Assembly: GCA_902702965.1 (NCBI GenBank)
Contig: CACRXP010000030.1
Coordinates: 594,590 to 658,589, forward strand
Direction: 5' to 3'
Length of the DNA: 64,000 bases
From: Spirometra erinaceieuropaei
Taxonomy: Eukaryota; Platyhelminthes; Cestoda; Diphyllobothriidea; Diphyllobothriidae
In this document: one piece after another, positions 46,886-56,259 of the stretch
Position numbering within the stretch: position 1 is the first letter of the stretch
How the letters are laid out: each line of letters opens with the position of its first letter
Translations under genes and position numbers: made by a program
The notes under the pieces: model-generated
The model's input: only the letters and a program-made list of their open reading frames with translations
Databases searched by the model: none
Told to the model about the DNA's origin: nothing

Positions 46886-48090
46886 TGAATTCCCTTTAGA
46901 TGATTTTCCAGGCCCATGTCTATTGTTGACAAAAGTAATCAAGTCGTCTTCAAGGCTATCGAAAGACTTCAGTTACCGTCTTATGCGCCCTAATGCACAT
47001 TTTGAATTGTTCAAGGGTTTTAAAAAACTGGTGGGTCTAGGGTTTTCTCCAAAAAACTGCATGGTGTGCCAAAATGGTTCAACAGTTGTATAGGTTGGTT
47101 AGGTTCCTGGCTCGATATAATTGTCTGCAGGTACATTGGGTATGCACTCTAAGTGCTTAATTGCTTACAGTGTAGACAACCAAATATCAAAAGATATTTC
47201 GCTGTAAGTGCATTTTTTTACTACAGGTGATCGCGAAGTATTTATTTTTAGAGTTGAGAACTTCACATCTATTGCCAGGGAAAATACTAGTTCCAAAATA
47301 TTTCTTCTGATCTACACTTGAATTTTTGGGCGTAAAACGTTCTAATTTTCTTGAAACACTAACAGGCTGGGAAAATAAAACGGTTTTTTGCTGTGAATGA
47401 TGGATGTCAACGCAAACATTATTGCCGAAATTCAGACGAAAAAAGGATTTTGGACCGACCGATTAACTTCCTATTATTATGCTAATTCTGTAGACATTTA
47501 AGGGTTTACATTATTGGATAACTTACAAGTAAAATCATTATACTTTTCCTATTAGTAGTAAGACGGTATAACCCGAATTTCTGCCAAATTTGATGTAATT
47601 ACACAAAATAATGCAATTAACAGGACATTTTAAATGACAGTTGCATTGATTAAGAAACTTCTTTAACAGTCGGCAAACTACTATGTTGTGTAAATTCATT
47701 TATAAAATGCCATCTCAAGGGACATTTAAATTAAAGGATATCCCAAAAAACTTTCCTAAATTAGAAAAATTCCGGGGTCGTTTGAAAACGAACTGTTAAT
47801 TCGTCATGGCTAACTTCAAATTTTGATTATTTTAAACCAAACGACTGATAAATTCCTGACAGATGTTAAGCATTCATCGATGTTAACGCACAGCATATCA
47901 GTTTTAACAATGTGAACATCAAATGTAAAAATCTTCACTAACGCTTACTTACCAACAACTCAACCTCAATATTAAAGCTAACAGCTGCAAATTCTAGCAG
48001 TTGAACAGGCGTAACTGTTTGGTAGCATTTCGCTTCCGGAATCCACTCTGCTCCCGTAAAAAACCAGTTGGTTTTGCTAGTCAATTCTAT
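46886..48090. other. Unassigned AT-rich stretch
   Basis: No gene, RNA or shared repeat recognised. Confidence 0.4.
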
Positions 48091-48094
48091 CATC

Positions 48095-48275
48095 CGGAGC
48101 ACAAACCTGTTTCACCGGAATAAATGATGTTGGTTCGCTTCCTGCCAGTCGTTTTCATTGTTTTTGGAAGCGACAGTTTTCTTTGGTGCATATCACCTGA
48201 ACTGACTGAAGTGAATGCCGGCACGTTTAATTCACAATGGCAATGCCATTCAAATATACTTACATTGTAGAATGA
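48095..48275 (+). repeat. Repeat Y, copy 1
   Basis: Shares GGAAGCGACAGTTTT, TTTGGTGCA, GACTGAAGTGAA and ACGTTTAA with 49045-49235 in the same orientation. The two copies flank the SINE-II inverted pair and a PLE relic. Confidence 0.65.
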
Positions 48276-48311
48276 TACTACCGACAAAGACAAGAGAGAC
48301 TGGAAGCTCTT

Positions 48312-48597
48312 TATGATCGAACTTACTCGTTCCATTGTGCATTACGGGCTCTTTCTCTCGAGCTCCACCAGCATCCGCACAGCGGCACATGATATAGGCT
48401 GTACGTTATTACGGGCAAAGACCAGGGAGACTGGAAGAGCCATTTCTGGCTTATTAGTCGTCTTTAGCCAGTCATACTCAACCCCGAAGTGTGGAACACC
48501 CGAGGCTCGAACTCGCGACCTGTTAGTTAGAATTCCACGCCTCCAACCGCTGAGCCACGAGGCCGTTGCCCTGAGAGTTTTTATCGGGAATATATAA
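48312..48597 (-). repeat. SINE-II, minus copy
   Basis: Minus strand reads GGCCTCGTGGCTCAGCGGTT (A box), GGTCGCGAGTTCGAGCCTCG (B box), GTGTTCCACACTTCGGGGTT, then a body with GACTGGCTAAAGACGACTAA and a tail ending AATGCACAATGG. The tRNA-derived promoter plus an unrelated body define a SINE. It faces the plus copy at 48600-48865. Confidence 0.75.
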
Positions 48598-48599
48598 TG

Positions 48600-48865
48600 G
48601 GCAACGGGTTTGTGGCTCAGTGGTTAGAGGCGTGGAATTCTAAAAAAACAGGTCGCGAGTTCGAGCCTCGGGTGTTCCACACCTCGGGGTTGGGTATGAG
48701 TGGCTGACGACGGCAAATGAGCCACAAATGGCCGTTCCAGTCTCCCTTGTCTTTGTCGATAACATCATTCTGCCTATATCATGCGCCGCTGTGGGGCTGA
48801 GGATTGGGCTCGAGTGAGAGAGCCCATAAGGCACAACGGAAATAGTGAGTTCAGTAAGAACGATC
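48600..48865 (+). repeat. SINE-II, plus copy
   Basis: TGTGGCTCAGTGGTTAGAGG, then GGTCGCGAGTTCGAGCCTCG, CACACCTCGGGGTTGGGTAT, GTGGCTGACGACGGCAAATG and tail CCCATAAGGCACAACGG. It is a near-complementary partner of 48312-48597, separated by only a few bases. Confidence 0.78.
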
Positions 48866-48919
48866 GGTGAGCGCCTCCTGCCACCGCATACAGACCCTTA
48901 GGCCCAGTAAGATAGATAA

Positions 48920-49040
48920 AGACGGCAAACAACTCAAGATGATTCTTGGCGTGACAGTGGGTCTTTCGGTCTGATCACCTGACGCCTTATGGTGGCCTCC
49001 GGTCCGATGTTTACACATGGATGACACATATCGATACATA
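48920..49040 (-). pseudogene. Penelope-like subfamily 2 linker relic
   Basis: Minus strand reads CKHRTGGHHKASGDQTERPT, homologous to CAHKPEATMRRQVMRPKDPL in the copy at 50744-51328 (CTGATCACCTGACGCCTTAT versus CTCATCACCTGACGCCTCAT on the plus strand). No nuclease motif is retained. Confidence 0.65.
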
Positions 49041-49044
49041 GACT

Positions 49045-49235
49045 TCCGGAGAACAAACCTGCTTCACCGAAATAAATGGTGTTGGTTCACCTCCCGTCAT
49101 CCGTCATTATTTATGGAAGCGACAGTTTTTTTTGGTGCACATCTCCTGGTCAAGGCCGGACTGATTGAAGTGAACGCCACACGTTTAAAATACAGTGGCA
49201 ATATCATTCAATTATATTTAAATTGTCTCTACTGC
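49045..49235 (+). repeat. Repeat Y, copy 2
   Basis: Same orientation and order of blocks as 48095-48275 (GAACAAACCTGCTTCACCG versus GCACAAACCTGTTTCACCGG at the start). Confidence 0.65.
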
Positions 49236-49429
49236 AGTGACTTTGAAGTGACTCGAGCCAGACGTTCATCGTTTGGTGCCAATTCTATAGAGTGTCTAGA
49301 GACAAAGTGGCGCTTAGTAAGGCTGCCTGCATACCCTGCCTCTGATTTTATGCTGGTGAAATAGGTTTTATTTTAAAAACATTGACCACTGACCACTTTT
49401 CGTTCTCTAGAGTCTGACAAGTACTGAGT

Positions 49430-49560
49430 CAAATAGAGAATCTGCTTAACGAGGTCATCAAAAGCGCGTTTTTCTAGGTGAAGGCAAGAGGACCAAATCG
49501 GCGGTTTGGATGATATTGATTTTCTTTTGAATAATTACTATCTATGCAGAGTAGCATTAC
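49430..49560 (+). repeat. Repeat Z, copy 1 (possible SINE-II body extension)
   Basis: GAATCTGCTTAACGAGGTCA, TTTTTCTAGGTGAAGG and AGGACCAAATCGGCGGTTTG recur at 49700-49800. Both copies end at a TAGCATTACCGAC / TAACATAACCGAC junction that also begins SINE-II minus copies. Confidence 0.65.
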
Positions 49561-49699
49561 CGACACCGGGGGAGGAGGAGCGAGTGTAGGTATATGCTAC
49601 GCAAGTCTACTGGCACTATAAACCCCCTGGATAAGTCACCGTCCCTGCTACCACAATGCAGTCTGTGAGGCACACGGTGGACATAATCGAAATCAATGG

Positions 49700-49805
49700 T
49701 CGAACTGTCGAGATAAAGAATCTGCTTAACGAGGTCATTCAAAGTGCGTTTTTCCAGGTGAAGGAAACAGAACCAAATCGACGGTTTGGACGATAATGTG
49801 TTGCC
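49700..49805 (+). repeat. Repeat Z, copy 2
   Basis: Direct copy of 49430-49560, followed without a gap by the minus-strand SINE-II at 49806-49998. Confidence 0.65.
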
Positions 49806-49998
49806 TTTGAAAGATACTGCCTTTTTAGAGTAACATAACCGACAAAACAAGGAAGACTGTAACAGTCATTTCGGGCTTATTAGCCGCCGTCAGTCAGCCA
49901 TATCCAGTTTCAAGATGTGGAACGGCTGGGGTTCCATTCTGCGACTTTGTGGTTAGGAGTCTAACGCCTCTAACCTCTGAGTCACCGGCTCGCCGTCC
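49806..49998 (-). repeat. SINE-II, second minus copy
   Basis: Minus strand reads CGGTGACTCAGAGGTTAGAG, then a degraded B box and GTTCCACATCTTGAAACTGG, then GACTGACGGCGGCTAATAAG. More diverged than the 48.3-kb pair. Directly abuts a plus copy. Confidence 0.65.
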
Positions 49999-49999
49999 C

Positions 50000-50280
50000 G
50001 TCGGTTAGGATTGGACGTACACAGTGGTAGAGGACTCCTAGCCAATAGGTTGCAGGATCGAACTCCAGGTGTCTCACACCTCGGGGTTGTGTATGACTGG
50101 CTGACGACGGCAAATAAGCCGGAAATGGCCATTCTATTCTTCCTTGTCTTTGTTGGTGATGCTACTCTGCTTATACTACGCGCCGCTATGCGGCTGCTGG
50201 ATTTGATCGACAGAGGGCCCCAAGGCACAACGGGACGAGTAAGTTCCGTTACACGATCGGCGAGCGCCGCTCTAACACAT
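50000..50280 (+). repeat. SINE-II, second plus copy
   Basis: CACAGTGGTAGAGGACTCC, GGATCGAACTCCAGGTGTC, CACACCTCGGGGTTGTGTAT, GACTGGCTGACGACGGCAAA and the tail CCCAAGGCACAACGGGACG followed by ACGATCGGCGAGCGCC. Same order as 48600-48865. Confidence 0.75.
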
Positions 50281-50740
50281 TGCCATCTATGTTAAATCGG
50301 TTCTTTCTGCAGGCCAGAGCATCTAGAGATGCAAAAGTGTGTTGGCCAATCGGGTTTGGTCTAGACTAAAATCCATAAAATTACTAACTCTTGTTTGGAA
50401 GATAAAACATTTGATGCCACATTATTATGCCGTAAGACATTTTTGCGTTCGGAATAAACGCCTATTTGAAGTAATTTAAGATAAGCTCTAAAGTGAAGGC
50501 GAAATCACCTGAGATTTAATTACCGAGCAAAAGTATTCAGTCTGCATGTCGTGGCATCTTATGCGCACTCCTACTTCCATTACTTGACGGAAACGAGAGG
50601 TCGCTGTAGTTTCAGTACCGTCTCAGCCCTCACAAGAATTATACAGCCAGGCGGACTTGAAGAGAACCTTTGCGAGAAATACGTTCGCGGTGAAGATGTG
50701 AACTTGTTAATCCCACTCATCAAGAATTGTTGCCCGATGT
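50281..50740. other. Unassigned stretch
   Basis: Nothing recognised between SINE-II and the next PLE pseudogene. Confidence 0.4.
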
Positions 50741-50743
50741 TGC

Positions 50744-51328
50744 GCTAATGGTTTGATGGCCGGCGTGCAAGCTGCTAGTTACTAAAATCTCATCACCCGT
50801 GTTGGACGCTGGCGTGATGACCGCTCGGCCATCCGGCTCACCGGCCTGCGCGCTCCACGAGTGGTCAATTGCTTTGGCCAGCCTATGCCTCAACACGAAA
50901 TATGGAGGGGGAATGTCGTTGCACTCGTTGATAGACTGAGGTCCCGTGAGCCATGACTCAAGCAACTCGCCGCTCACGCGATTATCCCCTCTCGAGAAAA
51001 TTTCGGCCTCATCGAATCCGAATGTGTAGCCGTATCTCATCGAATGGGCCGAGACCTGAAAGTTGGCGTCATTTCTCAACACCGCTGCCGCGTGTCCGGC
51101 AATTCGCGTCCGGAGCAGTCTTCCGGTTTCTCCGACGTAGTTGCTTTACCCGCAATTGCGCCTGATTCGATAGACGACAATAGATGTTTCTTGCCGTGGC
51201 AGTGGGTCCTTCGGTCTCATCACCTGACGCCTCATGGTGGCCTCCGGTTTGTGTGCACATATGGATGGCGCGCATCGCCGCATAGACCTCCCGAAACAGG
51301 CAAGCCTTGTCTGCGGGGCGGAAATCAC
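50744..51328 (-). pseudogene. Penelope-like subfamily 2 pseudogene, linker plus GIY-YIG
   Basis: From 51328 downward: CAHKPEATMRRQVMRPKDPL, IVVYRIRRNCG, an in-frame TAA, SNYVGETGRLLRTRIAGHAA, LRNDANFQVSAHSMRYGYTF, then LLESWLTGPQSINECNDIPP. The stop falls where subfamily 2 has Gln before SNYVG (CAA to TAA). The VVY and YVG motif and the LLES glutamate are conserved. The RT is missing, and the 3' end lacks a recognisable hammerhead. It lies just downstream, on the same strand, of the subfamily 3 tail at 51430-51925. Confidence 0.82.
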
Positions 51329-51429
51329 GACCAGTCAACAACCTGCGATTCGGAACTTGCCCAGCCGAGGAAATGAGGAGAGATCTGTAAGCAGACTGGT
51401 GTAGATCTGTGTCGGCTTTTCTATTATCA

Positions 51430-51925
51430 GAAGACGAGGTGGCGAGCATACGTAGCTTTCGATAAATTCTCGTCGGGCCAGTACAGGTATATGGGAACGG
51501 GGTAAAACATGTCAGTGATAAGAGAAATCGATAAAAATTTGCCTTAAAACATAGGCAGGGTGTGGGAATGTGGGGGAGGGGGTGAGGGATCATAGCAGTC
51601 AGTGTCAGGGGCGGGGTGAGAGCGGAAGGGCGCGGGGAGAGTTGCAGCGTTAGTCGACCTACGACCACTGTAGGCGCGGAGCTTGAACGTGGTTCTTCTG
51701 TGCTCATACGATTGGCTTTCGCAACCTAGTGGCGGCCCCTTCTGCTGTTACCAACAGGCGCTCGATGGCACCTTAAAAAACACACGAAACGCTACGCTAG
51801 GGTCCACACGATGCGCGAGAATGGCGCTGCTTATGCTCCTCGTTTCGCCTTTTCCCAGCTATGTCGGGAGGTGTTCTCGTATTCTCTTGGATAAGTGCCG
51901 ACTCGTGTGACTAATTATCATTATT
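51430..51925 (-). pseudogene. Penelope-like subfamily 3 3' end, GIY-YIG relic and tail
   Basis: From 51925: ENTRTPPDIAGKRRNEEHKQ and RHSRASCGP in one frame, with shifts, resemble REHLP..L.KGETRS and ILAH.VDP of the endonuclease; then LLVTAEGAATRLRKPI matches ILATAEAAAIRLVNPV. A Pro-rich C-terminal tail and untranslated sequence follow, shared with the 10.2-kb element (GTCAGTGTCAGGGGCGGG on the plus strand). A degenerate hammerhead is at 51441-51480. The 212-codon minus frame across 51069-51707 mixes tail, untranslated and linker sequence and is not a gene. Confidence 0.7.
51441..51480 (-). ncRNA. Degenerate hammerhead, subfamily 1/3 layout
   Basis: Minus: TGGC-CCGACGA-GAATTTATC-GAAA-GCTACGTATGCTC-GCCA. 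Stem I, GAAA and a stem III with palindromic loop persist; CTGATGA is CCGACGA (two transitions), so activity is not expected. Confidence 0.5.
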
Positions 51926-52304
51926 ATTCAGTTGGTCATAAGCCCGATCTCCGGTTACAAGCTTGCCGAAGCCTGTCTGCTTGATGGAGACAACAACCTC
52001 CTGTTCATTCATTCCTAAAGGATAAAATGCTCAATCGGCAACGACGGAGAATGGCAAGAGGTGGGGACACTAACAAGACCCGACTCGAGGACGTTCTTTA
52101 GACCACGCTGGTGAAGTAATTCTGTCGATCGTCTGCATCCGGTGCATGTGAATGTTCCTGTAACAGGTCTCAGGTGGGAGTCATGGCCTTGCTTAGCCGA
52201 CTGACAACTGAATAAGCCCAAAATAGCTCGGCAACGGGCTGCGCGCATTTCGCCTCCTCCCCCCCCCCCCCGGCTTCTTTGCTATCATAGTTTTTGTTTG
52301 CGTT
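51926..52304. other. GC-rich stretch, unidentified
   Basis: Contains a 12-base or longer C run at about 52258-52271. No domain or RNA recognised; may be the upstream part of repeat X. Confidence 0.35.
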
Positions 52305-52575
52305 TGGCATGTCAGGTGGTTGTTCGTACATGAAACCTGCCACTAAGTTGGAGTTAGCCTGCTTTGGGCGGCCCATTCCCATGCGAAGAAATACACAGCG
52401 AGCCTATCTGGGTGGTGAGGCATTGATGGACTTCACATGCATGCAATGCTTAGAGGACCCGTTTGCTTGACGGCATCTGGGCACCAGATGCAATGTGTGT
52501 GTGTGTGCGTGTGTTCATGCCTGTGTTTCGGCGCCCAGATGCTGGTCAAAACCATGGCCGGCTGACTGACGGCAG
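52305..52575 (+). repeat. Repeat X, copy 1
   Basis: About 265 bases shared with 53818-54070 in direct orientation: TCAGGTGGTTGT, TGCTTTGGGCGGCCCATT, CTTCACATGCATGCAATGCT, TAGAGGACCCGTTTG, ACGGCATCTGGGCACCAGAT and CCATGGCCGGCTGACT. A (GT)n microsatellite at 52493-52512 is expanded in this copy only. Confidence 0.8.
52493..52512 (+). repeat. GT microsatellite
   Basis: TGTGTGTGTGTGCGTGTG run inside repeat X copy 1; absent from copy 2. Confidence 0.85.
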
Positions 52576-52734
52576 AATAAATCCGACACCTGTCCGTCCG
52601 TACCTTTGCGAAAAAAAATAACATGTTTTGTTTTTAGAGAGCTATGCGCTTTGCAAAATCTAGCCAATTGTACGGGCCGGGTATCGTTTTCTGCATTGCA
52701 GCATATGATAAAGGGCAGCAATTAAAGTATGATA

Positions 52735-53411
52735 TACAGTGAGTGATTGATCTCATGAAATGTTGGTCGAAAACCTGAAATGCGTTTTTGATTAGAAGGA
52801 TCACCTAGGCGGGATTGTAATATCGATTAACATGCGACATAATCTTGTAATATTTCGGACTTGGCATTATGTCAGCTTTCGAAAGCACGTCTTTTCAACC
52901 TCCTCTAGAAACCATACTTGGTATGAAATGGCTACTTAAGTAGCATGCATTTTTACACTGATTTTTGGTGATCATATAAATTCAAATATATTCTAAAAAA
53001 AGCATACACACAAATATGCTTTCCTTCAATCATTTGACAAAAATCACGTCATATCCATAATTTGTACTCAAAGACGGAGTATAATTAGGTTTTAAAAAAG
53101 CTTTCTAATTGCCGAAAAATTTGGAGCCTGTTCAGTCGTTGCAGTAGCGTTTGGTGACTTCAGTCTACAAGGTTCATGGGCTCCGCGTAAAAAATCACAT
53201 TTTCTTCTATGCCTTTAAAAGGATATCATATAGAGTCCATAAAATTTTAAAATTGATGCAGACTATTTTGTACATTCCATGAAAATCAATGGTAAACGGA
53301 CAGCTACGGTGCTGTACGAATGGGCATTGTACGGTCTTCAAAGGTCTCATAATAAGGAGCATTTTAAAACCGAATTATAGTTCTTCTTCGAGTATGAAAA
53401 ATGAAAATGAC
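52735..53411. mobile_element. Foldback MITE, family A copy 2, truncated by a PLE
   Basis: Starts TA-CAGTGAGTGATTGATCTC; the left arm and centre match A1. The right arm begins (GGTCTCATAATAAGGAGC ... ATGAAAATGACGTGA) and is cut at 53411, where A1 continues for about 320 more bases. The following base starts subfamily 2 GIY-YIG sequence. Confidence 0.82.
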
Positions 53412-53817
53412 GTGACTGCAGTTGCGGACAAAGCACCTTCGTCGGAGAAACCGGAAGACAGCTCCGAACGCGAATGGCCGAGTACGCTGCAGCGCTGAGG
53501 AGAATCACGTCAGCTCTAAAGTTGCGGCTCATTCGGCGAGATCCGGCCACACATTCAAATCTGACGAGGCCAAAATTCTCTCAAGAGGTGACAACCGCGT
53601 GAGGCGGGAGCTACTTGAATCATGGTTTACTGACCCCCAGTCAATTAACAAGTGCAATGATCTTACCCTTCCATACTCGGTGCTGAGACTTCGCCTAGGC
53701 AAATTTATTAGCCACGCGGGAATCGCACAGGTGAACACTTTTCCCAACACCAGGGTCAGTGCGTCAGATGGTCGAACAATCATCACACCAAGATACAACG
53801 CACGTGATGGGTTTGCA
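53412..53817 (+). pseudogene. Penelope-like subfamily 2 GIY-YIG fragment
   Basis: Starts in the middle of the nuclease with CSCGQ-type sequence (CTGCAGTTGCGGACAAAGCA) and SSVGETGRQL in one frame, then after a one-base shift ENHVSSKVAAHSARSGHTFK, DEAKILSRGDNRVRRELLES, WFTDPQSINKCNDLTLPYSV and ITPRYNARDGFAA. All blocks are the conserved C-terminal part of subfamily 2. The frameshift near 53500 and the missing 5' part make it non-functional. It ends at repeat X copy 2 with no hammerhead. Confidence 0.82.
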
Positions 53818-54075
53818 GCATATCAGGTGGTTGTCCATACGTGAAAACTGCCACTAAGTTCGAGTTAGTCTGCTTTGGGCGGCCCATTTCCGTGCGAAGA
53901 AATACACGGCGCATACCTGGGTGGTGAGACATTGATTGACTTCACATGCATGCAATGCTTAGAGGACCCGTTTGGTTGACGGCATCTGGGCACCAGATGT
54001 GTACGCGAGTGTTTTCATGCCTGTGTTTTTGCGCCCAGATACTGGTTAAAGCCATGGCCGGCTGACTAATGACGT
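53818..54075 (+). repeat. Repeat X, copy 2
   Basis: Direct copy of 52305-52575, lacking the GT expansion. Together the two copies bracket MITE A2 and the PLE fragment. Confidence 0.8.
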
Positions 54076-54230
54076 CTTGTTGCATGGCGTTTCGTAAGCA
54101 GATTGCTATCCAGAGCTTAAAAGCAGATTTTTTACTTGCACGTTCATAAAGACTTATTTTAAATTTGGAAGATTTTGAAGTGGCTTTCAGTTTCTTCTCT
54201 GACAGTGTTTGTAACCGTCTGTCATGAGAT

Positions 54231-55227
54231 TACAGTGAGTGACCGATCTCATGAAATGTTGGCTGAAATTCTGAAATGCGTTTTCAGTTAGGAAGGATTA
54301 CTTGGTAGCGATTGTAATACTGATTATCTTACGGTAGACTCTTATAACATTTCGGACTTGGTAGGATGTCTGCTTTTAAATGCATTTCTTTTTAATCTCC
54401 TGTAGAAAGCGTACTCGGTAAAAAATGACTACTTAAGTAGCATGCATTTTTCACATTGATTTTCGATGGTCTTGGAAATTCAATTATATTTAATAGAAAC
54501 CATAAACAAAAATACGCTTTCTTTTAATCAATCAATAGAAAATCATGTCTTCTTTATATTTTATACTTAAGGAAGGAGTATTATTAGGGTTTAAAAAAGT
54601 TTTCAAATTGCCGATTAATTTGGAGCCTGATCATCCGTTGCGTTAGCGCTCAGTGATTAAACTCTACAAGGTGCATGCGTTCCGCGTAAAGAAAATCACA
54701 TATTTTTTATGCCATTAAAGAGATATTGTACAGAGTCCATAAAATTTTGCAATAGATGCGGACCATGCTGTACATTTCATGAAGCGCAGTGGTAAACGGC
54801 CAGGTACCATGCTATGTGAATTGACATTTCGCGGTCTTAAAAAGTCTCATAATTAGAAACTTTTTAAAACCTAATTATACTCCTTCCTTAAGTATATAGT
54901 ATAAAGAAGACGTGATTCTCTATTGATTGACTAAAAGAAAGCATATTTTTGTTTATGGTTTCTATAAAATATGTTTGAATTTCCAAGACCATCGAAAATC
55001 AATGGGAAAAATGCATGCTACTTAAGTAGTCATTTTTTACGAAGTACGCTTTCTACAGGAGATTGGAAAGAACTGCATTTAAAAGCAGACATCTTGCAAA
55101 GTCCGAAATGTTATAAGAGTCTACCGTAAGATAATCCGTATTACAACCGCGACCAACTAAGCCTTCCTAATCGAAAACGCATTTCAGAATTCCAGCCAAC
55201 ATTTCATGAGATTGGTCACTTACTGTA
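54231..55227. mobile_element. Foldback MITE, family A copy 1, complete (reference copy)
   Basis: 997 bp, starting TA-CAGTGAGTGACCGATCTC and ending GAGATTGGTCACTTACTG-TA. Arms of roughly 370 bases pair almost throughout: ATGAAATGTTGGCTGAAATT with its complement at 55190, GACTACTTAAGTAGCATGCA at about 54425 with the complementary block at 55010, and ACTTAAGGAAGGAGTA at 54566 with TACTCCTTCCTTAAGT at 54878. The centre (about 54610-54830) is not repeated. No coding capacity. Ends fit Tc1/mariner TA-target insertion; the long arms make it a foldback element. Confidence 0.9.
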
Positions 55228-55559
55228 ATAGTGGTTCGTCACACACATGATCGAACAGGCACCATCACTGACGAGGAATAATGCCAATTCTCAGGTCGCG
55301 GATCTCTTGACAGGATTCAACCATACCTGTAAGTTAAGCGAGAAGAGATATCTCCCAGGCTCAAACTATGGTTCTCCGGCTCGTCTTCGATTAAAGAGCA
55401 CCATTATCTCTTACTATGCGCTGTCACTTTGCGTGGAGAAAATAATTAATTAAACGTCAAGGCCGCGCGAAACCAACAGTTTTAGTAGCATCGAGCTAAA
55501 ATTGAGAGTTTTCATCCCTCCAATTTCGAATCCCTTAGGCATGAATACAGGTTCTGCTA

Positions 55560-55735
55560 ATTGTAGTGAGCGTGTGCTAGCGGTGACTCTACTCCAGGCG
55601 TCTCCAGCACATTCCTCTACCATGGTCTCTGATGACTGCTTTGGGCAAGCAAACGAAACGTCAGGCCGATAAACCTTCCGCCTAGTTTGCTGCAGCTAAT
55701 CTTTTCGCTTTTCTTGGCAATGGTTTCCCCCTTGC
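55560..55735 (+). mobile_element. Penelope-like tail with hammerhead, variant of subfamily 2
   Basis: Contains a hammerhead with a different stem II (55624-55667), then GATAAACCTTCCGCCTAGTT and TAATCTTTTCGCTTTTCTTGG, which recall the subfamily 2 tail order (AATAAAGCTCTTG ... CTCTTCGCTTCTATTGGC). No coding region is attached. Confidence 0.55.
55624..55667 (+). ncRNA. Hammerhead ribozyme motif, variant stem II, intact core
   Basis: Stem I GGTCT (55624-55628) with AGGCC (55663-55667): five pairs including one G-U. CTGATGA 55629-55635; stem II TGCTT/AAGCA with loop TGGGC; GAAA 55655-55658; cleavage triplet GTC to 55662. Stem II sequence is unrelated to the other copies while core and stem I are kept, which argues for structural constraint. 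Stem III is only the palindromic ACGT. Confidence 0.72.
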
Positions 55736-55944
55736 CGTAAATGCAATAGCCCTAGAATCTGGTTTGGAACTCCGAAAAACTCCTGCCGCCTGGTTATGGC
55801 AATTTAGCGCCATGTATCGTTTGTGGAAGCAAGTTTTAACTACTCGTTGTCTAATTTCACTGGCGATACTCATGTAAACATTTACGAATTCCAGTTCGTC
55901 ATCAGGCCCATACAGTAATATGAAGGGAAGGGTGGGGTATGAAT

Positions 55945-56215
55945 TACGGTAGGCTGGTAGTCATGTGGTAGATTCCAGATTTATTACATCGGAAATCCTG
56001 CTTGGGCAGTCAGATTGCTGTATCACATTCGGTTGTATCACATCACAGTAAGTTGGGCGGACAAATTTAACTCAAAAATGATTATATTTGCGTCGTCGGG
56101 CGGTTTCTCACAGCTCATATGGTTAGAGCGTTGGCTGTACTAAAGCCTCCCCTTGCTGTCGTGAATTCGAATCCCGTCGCGGCACCGAGTTTTTCACAAT
56201 TGGGTCAAAGTGAAG
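55945..56215 (+). repeat. SINE-I, third copy
   Basis: GTAGTCATGTGGTAGATTCC, GGAAATCCTGCTTGGGCAGT, then CATATGGTTAGAGCGTTGGC, GAATTCGAATCCCGTCGCGG and CACAATTGGGTCAAAG. Same order and orientation as 38205-38512. Confidence 0.7.
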
Positions 56216-56259
56216 AATAGTATAAGCAAGGTATCTAGTACGCAGTAATTATGGGGGAA

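Noticed and set aside
48490..48680. Two tRNA genes facing each other
   Set aside because: A and B boxes are present, but the spacing and lack of a cloverleaf with acceptor pairing, plus the repeated body, identify SINE-II.
51069..51707. 212-codon minus-strand frame
   Set aside because: It runs through a PLE C-terminal tail, untranslated sequence, a degenerate hammerhead and another PLE linker out of frame; not a coherent protein.
55880..55920. Minus-strand GGGC-CTGATGA with a possible CGAA/TTCG stem II and ATGT/ACAT stem III
   Set aside because: The GAAA box reads TAAA and the stem I partner is not clear; it may be a very decayed relic but is not supportable.
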